Positions 27,939 to 36,323 of a DNA stretch of 64,000 nt are shown piece after piece; position 1 is the first letter of the stretch, and every line of letters begins with the position of its first letter. A model generated the notes under the pieces. The model saw only the letters and a program-made list of their open reading frames with translations. It ran no database searches and had not been told where the DNA came from. The translations under genes and the position numbers were made by a program. Location: NCBI GenBank assembly GCA_900068845.1, contig CEFQ01000005.1, positions 1,162,599 to 1,226,598 on the forward strand, given 5' to 3'. This stretch comes from Enterobacter ludwigii (GTDB lineage: Bacteria; Pseudomonadota; Gammaproteobacteria; Enterobacterales; Enterobacteriaceae).

Positions 27939-28762
27939 GCGTAATAGAAATAGTTATCGCAATAACTAAAAACATTGCTCTTCTGTTTAGCGCAGTGGGC
28001 TAAAAACACGCGGCCAAGTCCCTCCTTTTGCAGCTTATCATCATAGAAAAAAATAAACTTCCGACCGGGCTGACACTCAATATTAAGCGTTTGCCGCACC
28101 GCATTAAAATTTTTGACATAGGGAGTTTGATTAAATGTTGCCAACATCTCCTCGACGACAGATAAATCGCATTGCTTAGATGATAAAGGTGTCAACGTTA
28201 TTGCGGGTGGGCTGAGTTTCCCATAATAGGTGAACATCATGAGTATACAAGCCAGGCTCAACAGTGTTGCACTGGCGATATTCCAACCGGCTTGAGAGGA
28301 TAATTCGCCGAATTGCTGGAAAGATGACTCTTTTTTCCTCCGCATCATATCGGGTAAAGCAACGGGTGAAGAGGGCAGTATTTCGATGATGACAGACGGG
28401 TTCAATTGAAGATTGCCGCGTGAAATGCTCACAATCACGTTATCAATGCCGTAAAGGCGGAATGTTTTACGCAGCATACTCAGATATTGATTTAGATTGC
28501 TGTTTGACGAGGTGTGTCCTTGATCGTCCCACACGCGCTTAAGCACTTCTTCTCGATTAACCACCCCAGTATTTTGTAGAAAAAAATGCAATAACGAACT
28601 GGCAGTAATAGAAAGATGGCTATCAGATGAGGAGCCGTCACACGGCGTTAACGAGCCGTCTATGGTGTCAAAAATCAGGCAGGAATTAATAGTATAACGC
28701 ATCATTCTGTACCATCTGTCCAGGCTGAATTTCCCTATCCCGATGCGTGCTGTTGGCTTCAC
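27923..28762 (-). CDS. CadC-like membrane-anchored winged-helix regulator
   Basis: Up to 279 residues. An OmpR/PhoB-type winged helix (about residues 20-120: LTPCDG..., NREEVLKRVWDDQG, NLNQYLSMLRKTFRLYG) is joined to one transmembrane helix (ASATLLSLACILMMFTYYG near residue 190) and a Cys-containing periplasmic domain (KQCDLS, IECQPG, AHCAKQ, SYCDNY). This is the ToxR/CadC plan, which acts on DNA from the membrane. The frame begins with GTG at 28762, but the tandem ATGs at 28705/28702 are possible starts. Next to the cut operon and under an FNR-type promoter, it is a candidate regulator of anaerobic choline use. Confidence 0.8.
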   Translation of the reverse strand: MKPTARIGIGKFSLDRWYRMMRYTINSCLIFDTIDGSLTPCDGSSSDSHLSITASSLLHFFLQNTGVVNREEVLKRVWDDQGHTSSNSNLNQYLSMLRKTFRLYGIDNVIVSISRGNLQLNPSVIIEILPSSPVALPDMMRRKKESSFQQFGELSSQAGWNIASATLLSLACILMMFTYYGKLSPPAITLTPLSSKQCDLSVVEEMLATFNQTPYVKNFNAVRQTLNIECQPGRKFIFFYDDKLQKEGLGRVFLAHCAKQKSNVFSYCDNYFYYAWKPT

Positions 28763-28795
28763 CTTATTACGCGCACCTCATCTGAAACAGCACGC

Positions 28796-28838
28796 ATCAT
28801 AGCGAGGAGCCAGACGTTATTTGTTTGATGTTTATCAA
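28796..28838 (-). promoter_or_regulatory. Class II FNR-type promoter of the CadC-like regulator
   Basis: TTGATGTTTATCAA at 28825-28838 is a perfect FNR palindrome (TTGAT-N4-ATCAA). TATGAT at 28796-28801 on the minus strand is a -10, and the centre-to-centre distance of 33 bp matches an FNR site at about -41.5. The predicted transcript start is near 28790, about 28 bases before the GTG start. Confidence 0.75.
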
Positions 28839-29236
28839 TAACTATCGAAAGCCAGATATCGGCGTCTGATTAGTGCGGCAAGGCTCACAAAAGTATTTAG
28901 CTATTCAACTAAAAGTTTTAATTATTTTATTCATATGAATAAACCCTCAACGTTAACCTCTTAAATAATCGTTAAATCCTTGTGAGCTAAGCGCTAATAG
29001 GTCGCCATAAATGACGACCCTGCGTTTATTTTGTTGCGTTTTAGTAAGTTGTGCATTTATGCGCACCTATATAGAGAGGCGATTTTTTGCATCTTTAGAG
29101 TAATCCCCTTAGACTTCCACGCATCACTCAATCAACACGTTTCTCTTATATCTGTTACCTTTAAACGCCAGCCGCTGCCTATTACCAGCCGGACGAAGCG
29201 TAAAGAAAAGGGCAGAAGAACCTGCCCTTAAAACGA
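28839..29236. other. Intergenic region between the regulator and mgtB units
   Basis: No gene is supported. The left part is AT-rich upstream sequence. It holds the first composite palindromic repeat (29000-29067). The right end follows the minus-strand MgtR-like gene. No clear terminator hairpin with a T-run was found. Confidence 0.6.
29000..29067. repeat. Composite two-palindrome repeat, copy A
   Basis: First palindrome GGTCGCCATAAATGACGACC (29000-29019), then about 30 bases, then GTGCATTTATGCGCAC (29051-29066). Total 68 bp, like copy C. It is the most diverged copy. Confidence 0.78.
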
Positions 29237-29323
29237 TTACCGAAATACCAGCGATAACACTACGATGATCACCATCATCAGCAGCAGATGGAACACCACC
29301 TTATTGAGATTGCGGTTGCGCAT
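29237..29323 (-). CDS. mgtR: MgtR-like 28-residue membrane peptide
   Basis: Too short for most gene finders. It starts MRNRNLNKVVFHLL, continues as a hydrophobic helix rich in Val, Ile, Leu and Met, and ends LVFR. GGGAGGTGAA lies just upstream of the ATG, and the start is 15 bases after the mgtB stop. In Salmonella the mgtCBR operon ends with mgtR, a 30-residue membrane peptide that promotes degradation of MgtC and MgtA-type proteins. Position, size and basic-then-hydrophobic layout agree; sequence identity is limited. No mgtC is seen here. Confidence 0.72.
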   Translation of the reverse strand: MRNRNLNKVVFHLLLMMVIIVVLSLVFR

Positions 29324-29338
29324 TTCACCTCCCTGTAC

Positions 29339-32062
29339 TTAAAACCACTGACCAAAGCGCTTGATGTAGAGCATTTTCATGCCCTGCGCGACCACGCAAT
29401 AACCCAGCAGTGTTGCCACCAGCCAAGGGAAGTAGGTCCACGGCAGTGGCACTAAACCAACCATCGCGCCCAGCGGTGAGAACGGCAGCAAAATACCGGC
29501 GATCATCACACAAGCGGTGGTGAGCAGTACCGGCAGCGCCGCACGGCTCTGGATAAACGGGATCTTTTGCGTGCGCAGCATGTGAACCACCAGCGTCTGG
29601 GACAACAAGCCCTCAATAAACCAGCCGGACTGGAACAGCGACTGCATTTCTGGCGTATTCGCCGCAAACACATACCACATCACTGCAAAGGTAGTGATAT
29701 CGAAAATCGACGACGTCGGTCCAATCCACAGCATGAAGCGTTTGATATTACGTGCATCCCATTTACGCGGTTTGCGCAGAAACTCGCGGTCCATTTTGTC
29801 CCATGGCAACGCCAGCTGAGACAGATCGTACATCAGGTTCTGAATCAGTAGATGAATCGCCAGCATCGGCAGGAACGGAATAAAGGCGCTCGCCACCAAC
29901 ACCGAGAAGACATTACCGAAGTTAGAACTGGCGGTCATGTTCAGGTACTTAATGATGTTGCCGAAGGTTTCGCGTCCCTTCATCACGCCCTCTTCCAGCA
30001 CCATCAAGTCTTTTTCCAGCAGGATAATATCGGAAGACTCTTTCGCGATATCCGCCGCGCTATCGACCGAAATCCCCACATCAGCATCACGCAGCGCCGG
30101 TGCATCATTAATGCCGTCTCCCAGGAAGCCAACGGTGTGACCGAGTTGCTGCAACGTACTCACAAGACGCGATTTTTGCAGCGGGGTGAGTTTAGCGAAC
30201 ACCGAACTTTGTGCAGCAGCTACCGCCAACTGCTCGTCGCTCATCAAAGCAATCTGGTCACCGGTAAGGATCGCGCTGCTATCAATGCCCACCTGCTGGC
30301 AAATGCGCGCAGTGACAACCGGATTATCGCCGGTCAGCACTTTGACGCTGACGCCATTATCATGCAGCGCACTAATGGCTTTGGCAGCGCTCTCTTTCGG
30401 TGGATCGAGGAAGGTGAGCAGTCCTTCTACCATTAATCCTTGCTCATCCGCCACGCTCAACGGCTGCTGTAAGCCCGGCTCATCCAGCACGCGGCTGGCC
30501 ACCAGCAATACACGGAAACCTTGCTCATTATATTGATGCGCCAGCGCCAACAACTCTGCACGGCGCGTCTCGTTCAGCGGCTGCACCAACTTGCCTTCGC
30601 GCTCGGCGGTCGCGATGCTCAGCATCTCTTCCACCGCGCCTTTGCAGATCAGCATCTGTTGATTCAGACGACGATCGCGTACTACCACCGAAACGCGACG
30701 GCGGATGAAATCAAACGGCAGTTCATCCACTTTGATGTAGCTGTCGCCCACCGCCTCGCTAACGCGGTTTTTGCCGTACTGCAAAATGGCGCGATCCATC
30801 AGGTTCAGCGTGCCGCTTTGATAATGACTGTTGAGCCAACTGAGCATCAGCACGCGTGAGTTTTCCACGCCAGCACAATCCAGATGATGTTCAAGAATGA
30901 TATTGTCCTGGGTCAATGTGCCGGTTTTGTCGGTGCACAGGATGTCCATCGCGCCAAGGTTTTGAATCGCATTCAGGCGTTTGACGATCACTTTACGCCG
31001 CGACATGGCGATGGCGCCTTTCGCCAGATTCGAGCTGACAATCATCGGTAACATTTCAGGCGTTAAGCCTACCGCCACCGCCAGCGCAAACAGCGAAGCA
31101 TCCAGCCAGTCGCCTTTGGTGAAGCCATTTATCAACAGCACTACCGGCACCATCACCAACATGAAGCGGATCAGCAGCCAGCTCACGCTGTTTACGCCGC
31201 GGTCAAAGGCGGTTTGTGAGCGATTACCCACTATCGATTTTGCCAGGCTACCGAAGTAGGTTTCGCTACCGGTCGCCACCACCACCGCTTTCGCGCTGCC
31301 GCTGGAAACGTTGGTGCCCATCAGGCAGACGCTGCCCAGTTCTAGCAGCGATGAGCCCTGCTCGCTGGCACCGCTGCTTTTGCTGGTGACGTGGCCGGTA
31401 ACGTCATATTTCTCAACCGGTAGCGATTCGCCGGTTAAAATCGCCTGGCTGATAAACAGATCGCGCGAATCGAGCAGGCGCACATCAGCAGGCACCAAAT
31501 CCCCCGCTGAAAGGTAGATGATATCGCCAGGCACCAGCGTGGCGATATCCACTTCCTGTTTCAGCGGTGCGTGCTGTGCTGATTCACGACGTAGCACGGT
31601 GGCGGTGGTGCGCACCATCGATTTCAGTGCCTGCGCCGCTTTATTAGTACGGAACTCCTGCCAGAAGCGCAGCAAACCGCTGAGCGTTACCATCGTCACA
31701 ATGATGATGACACCGGTCAGATCGGTCTCCTCGCCGCGGCGCAGCGGCAGCCAGAAATCGGTGAAAAAGCTCACTAATGCCAGCGCCATCAACACATAAA
31801 TAAACGGATTGTTGAATGCTTGCAGCAACTGCACTAAAGCCGGTGGCGCTTTGTCGTGTTCAACCTGATTGCGACCATACACACCTAAGCGCGCCTCGGC
31901 TTCACGCTCACTCAGGCCAAGCGCGTCGCTGCGCAAACGCACCAGCGTTTCGTCGGCAGTGAAACCGGCCTCATCTTCAATCAGGTAACGTGGTGTTTTT
32001 TGACGTGTCTGGCGCGTGGTATTCCAGGCTTTTTTGTTCTGGTTGAGTTTCATGTCAGTCAT
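29339..32062 (-). CDS. mgtB: Magnesium-translocating P-type ATPase MgtB
   Basis: Imports Mg2+ across the inner membrane at low Mg2+. From the ATG at 32062 (MTDMKLNQNKKAW) it has 907 residues, close to the 908 of Salmonella MgtB. It matches MgtB rather than MgtA in GRNQVEHDKAPPALVQLL and FTDFWLPLRRGEETDLTG. P-type motifs: TGES in the actuator domain, CTDKTGTLTQ with the phosphorylated Asp, and GDGINDAPALRDADVG. It ends MLYIKRFGQWF. The frame extends upstream to 32116 but that part is leader. AAGAGGA precedes the chosen start. A long 5' leader lies upstream. Confidence 0.95.
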   Translation of the reverse strand: MTDMKLNQNKKAWNTTRQTRQKTPRYLIEDEAGFTADETLVRLRSDALGLSEREAEARLGVYGRNQVEHDKAPPALVQLLQAFNNPFIYVLMALALVSFFTDFWLPLRRGEETDLTGVIIIVTMVTLSGLLRFWQEFRTNKAAQALKSMVRTTATVLRRESAQHAPLKQEVDIATLVPGDIIYLSAGDLVPADVRLLDSRDLFISQAILTGESLPVEKYDVTGHVTSKSSGASEQGSSLLELGSVCLMGTNVSSGSAKAVVVATGSETYFGSLAKSIVGNRSQTAFDRGVNSVSWLLIRFMLVMVPVVLLINGFTKGDWLDASLFALAVAVGLTPEMLPMIVSSNLAKGAIAMSRRKVIVKRLNAIQNLGAMDILCTDKTGTLTQDNIILEHHLDCAGVENSRVLMLSWLNSHYQSGTLNLMDRAILQYGKNRVSEAVGDSYIKVDELPFDFIRRRVSVVVRDRRLNQQMLICKGAVEEMLSIATAEREGKLVQPLNETRRAELLALAHQYNEQGFRVLLVASRVLDEPGLQQPLSVADEQGLMVEGLLTFLDPPKESAAKAISALHDNGVSVKVLTGDNPVVTARICQQVGIDSSAILTGDQIALMSDEQLAVAAAQSSVFAKLTPLQKSRLVSTLQQLGHTVGFLGDGINDAPALRDADVGISVDSAADIAKESSDIILLEKDLMVLEEGVMKGRETFGNIIKYLNMTASSNFGNVFSVLVASAFIPFLPMLAIHLLIQNLMYDLSQLALPWDKMDREFLRKPRKWDARNIKRFMLWIGPTSSIFDITTFAVMWYVFAANTPEMQSLFQSGWFIEGLLSQTLVVHMLRTQKIPFIQSRAALPVLLTTACVMIAGILLPFSPLGAMVGLVPLPWTYFPWLVATLLGYCVVAQGMKMLYIKRFGQWF

Positions 32063-32139
32063 GATGACATTCCTCTTATTTACGGCAATAAAAATCCCTG
32101 TGTGCATGGCACACAAATTAAATTAACGGCAATACTTAA

Positions 32140-32172
32140 TTAAATTAAAAATAACCTGTCGGGAATTTCCAT
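32140..32172 (-). CDS. Possible 10-codon leader ORF with strong ribosome site before mgtB
   Basis: MEIPDRLFLI and a stop, preceded by GGGAGGTGAT, an almost full match to the anti-Shine-Dalgarno sequence, 4 bases from the ATG. It ends about 80 bases before the mgtB start. Such a strong site on so short a frame is unlikely to be idle; translation would affect folding of the last part of the leader. Speculative. Confidence 0.4.
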   Translation of the reverse strand: MEIPDRLFLI

Positions 32173-32206
32173 ATCACCTCCCGGAAATCAAAGACGAAAA
32201 GAGTCG

Positions 32207-32222
32207 CTCGTTAAATAACGAG
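32207..32222 (-). promoter_or_regulatory. Hairpin in the mgtB leader
   Basis: Perfect CTCGTTA-AA-TAACGAG stem. On the minus strand it is followed by a U-rich stretch (CUUUUCGUCUUUG), so it could act as an attenuator between the proline leader ORF and mgtB. A second short hairpin (GCTGA-ACC-TCAGC) overlaps the end of the leader ORF. Confidence 0.5.
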
Positions 32223-32306
32223 TCATAAATAACGACGATGGTAAATACTACGCAACCGAACAGCGGAACGCTGCCTGGTACGCAGAGAAAATCAGCACGC
32301 TGAGGT

Positions 32307-32357
32307 TCAGCGCGCGTATCGAGGTGGAGGGAAAAGTGTATTAAAAATCATGTGCAT
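32307..32357 (-). CDS. Proline-codon leader peptide of mgtB (MgtL/MgtP-like)
   Basis: 16 residues, MHMIFNTLFPPPRYAR, with three consecutive Pro codons near the end. It starts about 295 bases upstream of mgtB. In Salmonella the mgtA and mgtCBR leaders hold short proline-containing ORFs (mgtL, mgtP) whose stalled translation at low proline or low Mg2+ allows transcription into the transporter gene. The same logic is inferred here. A second ATG is at 32351. Confidence 0.6.
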   Translation of the reverse strand: MHMIFNTLFPPPRYAR

Positions 32358-32542
32358 GATGATATTCCCACGCGCTAAAGCACGCGACAGTGTCGTTTTC
32401 AGGGAACAATCATCAGAAAGGGAGGATTGCTGCCCGCCATGTTGGCAAGCAGCGACAAAAAAGTTCGCGCGTCAGCTTGCCTTGTGATGCCATCTAAAAG
32501 GGTGACTGTCCAACTGAACTCTCCTGCTTTGAAATTGCGGCT

Positions 32543-32548
32543 ATTATA
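32543..32548 (-). promoter_or_regulatory. Putative -10 element of the mgtB transcript
   Basis: Perfect TATAAT on the minus strand. The -35 region is poor, as at activator-dependent (PhoP-type) promoters, but I could not find a convincing PhoP repeat. A start here gives a leader of about 470 bases. Confidence 0.5.
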
Positions 32549-32635
32549 TTCCGGGAAGTAACGAAGTAAAGTTAATTATCTGTAACTCACAAACCATTTA
32601 AATTTCGTTGTAGTTGGGTTGATATTAACTATTCC

Positions 32636-32700
32636 GGTCGCCGTTAATGGCGCCTCGACAATATCGCTGAGCATTTGTAGGGTGCGCATTTATGCGCACC
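32636..32700. repeat. Composite two-palindrome repeat, copy B
   Basis: GGTCGCCGTTAATGGCGCC (32636-32654), a spacer, then GTAGGGTGCGCATT-TATGCGCACC (32677-32700). 65 bp. It lies between the divergent mgtB and ABC-transporter units. Confidence 0.82.
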
Positions 32701-32848
32701 GGGCAAACAGCTTTAGATCGACACCACCCCTTATAACTGAACCCTTCGGCTTAGATCATTAATGCATATGCATAGCCTGAAAATGACTATTCTTCATTGC
32801 TGCGCTCTCGTAAACTCGCGTTACTTTTTTTAGGCAAGGAAACAACAC

Positions 32849-34417
32849 ATGAAAAAAATTATTCCCTCACTGCTGGCGTTATCGCTGGTAGCTGCCTTCT
32901 CGGTTCAGGCAGCGACGCCAAAAGATACCCTGGTGATTGCCCAGTCAACGGATGATGCTGATAGCTTCGATCCCGCTCAGGGCTTTGAACTGACCACAGT
33001 GCAAGCGTTCACTAACATTTATCAGCGTCTGGTTCAGTCCGATCCCACTAATCCCATCGACTTAAAGCCGACGCTGGCCACGTCATGGCAAGCGGGCAGC
33101 GATAACCGCAGCCTGACGTTCGAGCTGCGCAAAGGCGCGCAGTTCGCCAGCGGCAATCCGCTGCGTCCGGAAGATGTGATCTTCTCGCTGGGTCGCGTGG
33201 TGAAACTGAATCTCGATCCCTCCTTTATTCTTACCCAACTCGGCTGGAATAAAGACAACGTCGATACCTTCCTGAAGAAGGTAGATGACAACCACGTGCA
33301 GATCAGCTGGAGCGCTAACGTCAGTCCGGCCTATGTTCTCAGCCTGCTCTCTGCGCCGGTCTCTTCAATTGTTGATGAGAAAACCGCGCAAGCCAACGCG
33401 AAGAATGGCGACTTTGGTCACGCATGGCTCGGGACTCACTCTGCCGGTAGCGGCCCGTATCAGATTCGTAAAGTCGTGCTACATGAAGCGATTCTGCTGT
33501 CGGCTAACCCGACTTCTCCCGCGGGCGCTCCGAAGCTGAAAAACATCCTGATCAAGAACGTACCGGAACCGGCTGCGCGTCGTCTGCTGCTGGAACAGGG
33601 CGATGTGGATATTGCGCGTAACCTCGGTGCTGATCAGATCGCCTCGCTGAAAGGCAAAGCGGGCGTGAAGACCGAAGCGATTCCCATGGCGTCGCTTTAT
33701 TACATCCAGTTCAACGTGGGTGAAAATCCAGTGCTGAAGAATCCGGCGCTGTGGGAAGCGGCTCGTTACCTGTTCGACTATAAAGGTATCGCCAACGATC
33801 TGCTGAAAGGCCAGTTCGACGTGCATCAGACCTTCCTGCCGAAAGGCTTCCTTGGCGCAATCAACGACACGCCATACAGCTACGATCCTGAGAAAGCCAA
33901 AGCCATTCTGAAGAAAGCCGGCCTGACCAATGTTAGCTTTACGCTGTCCACCAGCAACCAGCCGCCGTACCTCGACATCGCCCAGGCATTGCAGGGCAGC
34001 TTCGCCAAAGGCGGCGTGAAAGTTGAAGTGCAGCCAGGCCTTAGCTCAGAAGTCTCTACCCGCGTGAAAGCGCACAAATACGAAGCCACCCTGAACGCCT
34101 GGGGCGCAGACTATTTCGATCCCAATACCAACGCCGCGTCCTTCGCCTACAACCCGGAAGATGGCAGCAAAACCATCGCCTACCGTTCTGACTGGCATAC
34201 ACCCGAGTTGAACAAGCAAACGCTGGCGGCCACCGCCGAGAGCGACACGAACAAGCGTGTCGAGCTGTATCAGGCGATGCAGCGTGAAGTGCTGAAGAAC
34301 TCACCGTACGTGATTGGCTTACAGGCAAAAAACTTGATTGCGCTGCGCGACAATCTGCAAGGCTATGTGCAAGGCATCAATCCGGACATGGTGTATTACT
34401 CGCAGGTTTCTAAGTAA
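32849..34417 (+). CDS. Peptide/nickel-type ABC transporter substrate-binding protein
   Basis: 522-residue periplasmic protein of the DppA/OppA family (SBP_bac_5). It has a signal peptide MKKIIPSLLALSLVAAFSVQA and then TLVIAQSTDDADSFDPAQGFE. Conserved features include LTFELRKGAQFASGNPLRPEDV near residue 92 and the AWGADYFDPNTNAASF ligand-region motif. The ligand cannot be read from the sequence. It is first in a five-gene transporter operon that ends with speG; its stop overlaps the next start by one base (TAATG). Confidence 0.9.
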   Translation: MKKIIPSLLALSLVAAFSVQAATPKDTLVIAQSTDDADSFDPAQGFELTTVQAFTNIYQRLVQSDPTNPIDLKPTLATSWQAGSDNRSLTFELRKGAQFASGNPLRPEDVIFSLGRVVKLNLDPSFILTQLGWNKDNVDTFLKKVDDNHVQISWSANVSPAYVLSLLSAPVSSIVDEKTAQANAKNGDFGHAWLGTHSAGSGPYQIRKVVLHEAILLSANPTSPAGAPKLKNILIKNVPEPAARRLLLEQGDVDIARNLGADQIASLKGKAGVKTEAIPMASLYYIQFNVGENPVLKNPALWEAARYLFDYKGIANDLLKGQFDVHQTFLPKGFLGAINDTPYSYDPEKAKAILKKAGLTNVSFTLSTSNQPPYLDIAQALQGSFAKGGVKVEVQPGLSSEVSTRVKAHKYEATLNAWGADYFDPNTNAASFAYNPEDGSKTIAYRSDWHTPELNKQTLAATAESDTNKRVELYQAMQREVLKNSPYVIGLQAKNLIALRDNLQGYVQGINPDMVYYSQVSK

Positions 34418-35469
34418 TGGCAGTGTCAGCTTCACAGGCCGGGTTCGCCCGGCCACTCTGGCAACGTGTTAGCCACATCGTCACCAGCTTGCTGTCGCTG
34501 CTGGTGACGCTGGTCGGTTTGTTAGCGTTCACTTTTATGCTGTCGCACTTGTCGCCTGTCGATCCGGTGCAACAGATCGCTGGCGATCACGCTAGCGAAG
34601 CCACCTATACGCAGGTGCGCCACGATCTCGGCCTCGATCAACCGGTGCTGGTGCAGTTCTGGCGCTATATCAGCCATCTGGCACGCGGCGATCTCGGTTT
34701 ATCGCATCTCACTAATCAGCCGGTCAGCGCCGACCTGATGCGCACCTTTCCGGCCACCATTGAGCTGGCAACCTGTGCGATGATTTTTGCCGCGGTATTC
34801 GGCATTGCCTTAGCGCTGCTGGCAGCGTGGAAACCGGGTAGCATCATCGATAACGTGGCGCGCTTTGTTTCACTCCTCGGCTACTCTGTGCCGGTGTTCT
34901 GGCTCGGTTTGCTGGGTTTGCTGCTGTTTTACGCCGTGCTGCACTGGTCCGCCGGGCCGGGCCAGCTCGATGACATCTGGATTTACACACTGGAGCCGAA
35001 AACCGGCTTTGTGCTGATCGATAGCTGGATGTCCGGCGATCCCGAGATGTTCCGCAATGCAATTGCCCATTTGTGGCTGCCGGTGGTGATACTCGGCCTG
35101 CTGGCGATGGCGGGCATTACGCGCCTGCTGCGCGCGGCGCTGCTGGAAGAGAGCAACAAAGAGTATGTGGTTCTGGCGCGCGCCAAGGGCGCAAGCCGTG
35201 GTCGCATCCTGCTGCGTCATATTTTCCCCAACGTGCTCGGCACGCTGATTACCGTCATCGCCCTCTCCTACGCCACGCTGCTGGAAGGTTCGGTGCTGAC
35301 CGAAACGGTGTTTGCCTGGCCTGGCGTGGGTCGCTACATGACTAACGCACTGTTTTCCTCTGATGTACCGGCGATTCTCGGCTCGACCTTGCTAATTGGT
35401 AGCTGCTTTATTCTGCTCAATGCGCTGGCCGATGCCCTGACCTGGTTAACCGATCCGAGAACCCGATGA
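34417..35469 (+). CDS. ABC transporter permease, DppB-like
   Basis: 350-residue inner-membrane permease of the peptide/nickel class. It has an N-terminal helix, the LSPVDPVQQIAGDHAS periplasmic segment and the EAA-type loop (VVLARAKGASRGRILLRHIFPN near residue 250) that contacts the ATPase. Its stop overlaps the next permease by 4 bases (ATGA). Confidence 0.92.
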   Translation: MAVSASQAGFARPLWQRVSHIVTSLLSLLVTLVGLLAFTFMLSHLSPVDPVQQIAGDHASEATYTQVRHDLGLDQPVLVQFWRYISHLARGDLGLSHLTNQPVSADLMRTFPATIELATCAMIFAAVFGIALALLAAWKPGSIIDNVARFVSLLGYSVPVFWLGLLGLLLFYAVLHWSAGPGQLDDIWIYTLEPKTGFVLIDSWMSGDPEMFRNAIAHLWLPVVILGLLAMAGITRLLRAALLEESNKEYVVLARAKGASRGRILLRHIFPNVLGTLITVIALSYATLLEGSVLTETVFAWPGVGRYMTNALFSSDVPAILGSTLLIGSCFILLNALADALTWLTDPRTR

Positions 35470-36323
35470 CTCAACAACTCTCTGAACTCGAAACGCTGCG
35501 CCCGCGCCGCCGCCGTGCGCGGGTGACCTCGCTCACCCTCGGTCTGACGCTGGTGCTGATTGTGGTGGCGATGGCGCTGTTCGCGCCGTTGCTGGCACCG
35601 TTTGATCCCAATGCGCAGATCATTTCACAGCGCTTACAAGCGCCGTCGGCGCTGCACTGGTTTGGCACCGATGGCTTTGGTCGCGATTTACTGTCACGCG
35701 TAATTTACGGTGCGCGCCCGACGCTGCTGCTGGTGTCACTGATTCTGGTACTGACCATTCCGGTTGGCCTGCTGGTCGGCATCACTGCCGGTTACGTTGG
35801 CGGCTGGACCGAGCGCGTGTTGATGCGCATAACCGATATCTTCCTCTCGCTACCCAATCTGGTGATCGCGCTGGCGCTGGTCGCCATGCTCGGCCCCGGT
35901 TTGATGAATGGCGCGCTGGCGCTGGCACTCACCAGTTGGCCTCCGTTTGCGCGTCAGGCGCGTGCAGAAACGCTGGCGCTGCGCCGCAGTGATTATCTTG
36001 CTGCCGCGCGTATGCAGGGCATCACCGGCTTGCGCCTGATGTTTGGCCATATTCTGCCGCTGTGTATGCCAACGGCGGTAGTGCGCGCCGCGCTGAGTCT
36101 TGGTGGCATTATTCTTTCAGCGGCCGGGTTGGGCTTCCTCGGTATGGGCGTGCAACCGCCCACTGCCGAATGGGGTTCGATGGTGGCTGAAGGCAGTAAA
36201 GTGATCTTTGACCAATGGTGGGTTGCTGCCGCACCCGGCGGTGCCATTCTGTTCGCCAGCCTGGCGTTTAACCTGACAGGCGATGGCCTGCGTGACCGAC
36301 TGGATACTCGCCATGCCAAATGA
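35466..36323 (+). CDS. ABC transporter permease, DppC-like
   Basis: 285-residue partner permease. It has an N-terminal helix, FAPLLAPFDPNAQ, then WFGTDGFGRDLLSRVIYGARP, a hallmark of DppC proteins, and an EAA loop (DYLAAARMQGITGLRLMFGHILP). The stop overlaps the following ATPase gene by 11 bases. Confidence 0.92.
   Translation: MTQQLSELETLRPRRRRARVTSLTLGLTLVLIVVAMALFAPLLAPFDPNAQIISQRLQAPSALHWFGTDGFGRDLLSRVIYGARPTLLLVSLILVLTIPVGLLVGITAGYVGGWTERVLMRITDIFLSLPNLVIALALVAMLGPGLMNGALALALTSWPPFARQARAETLALRRSDYLAAARMQGITGLRLMFGHILPLCMPTAVVRAALSLGGIILSAAGLGFLGMGVQPPTAEWGSMVAEGSKVIFDQWWVAAAPGGAILFASLAFNLTGDGLRDRLDTRHAK

Noticed and set aside
29852..30436. 194-residue plus-strand open frame inside mgtB
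   Set aside because: Antisense to the conserved P-type ATPase domain; His/Gln/Arg-rich composition typical of a shadow frame.
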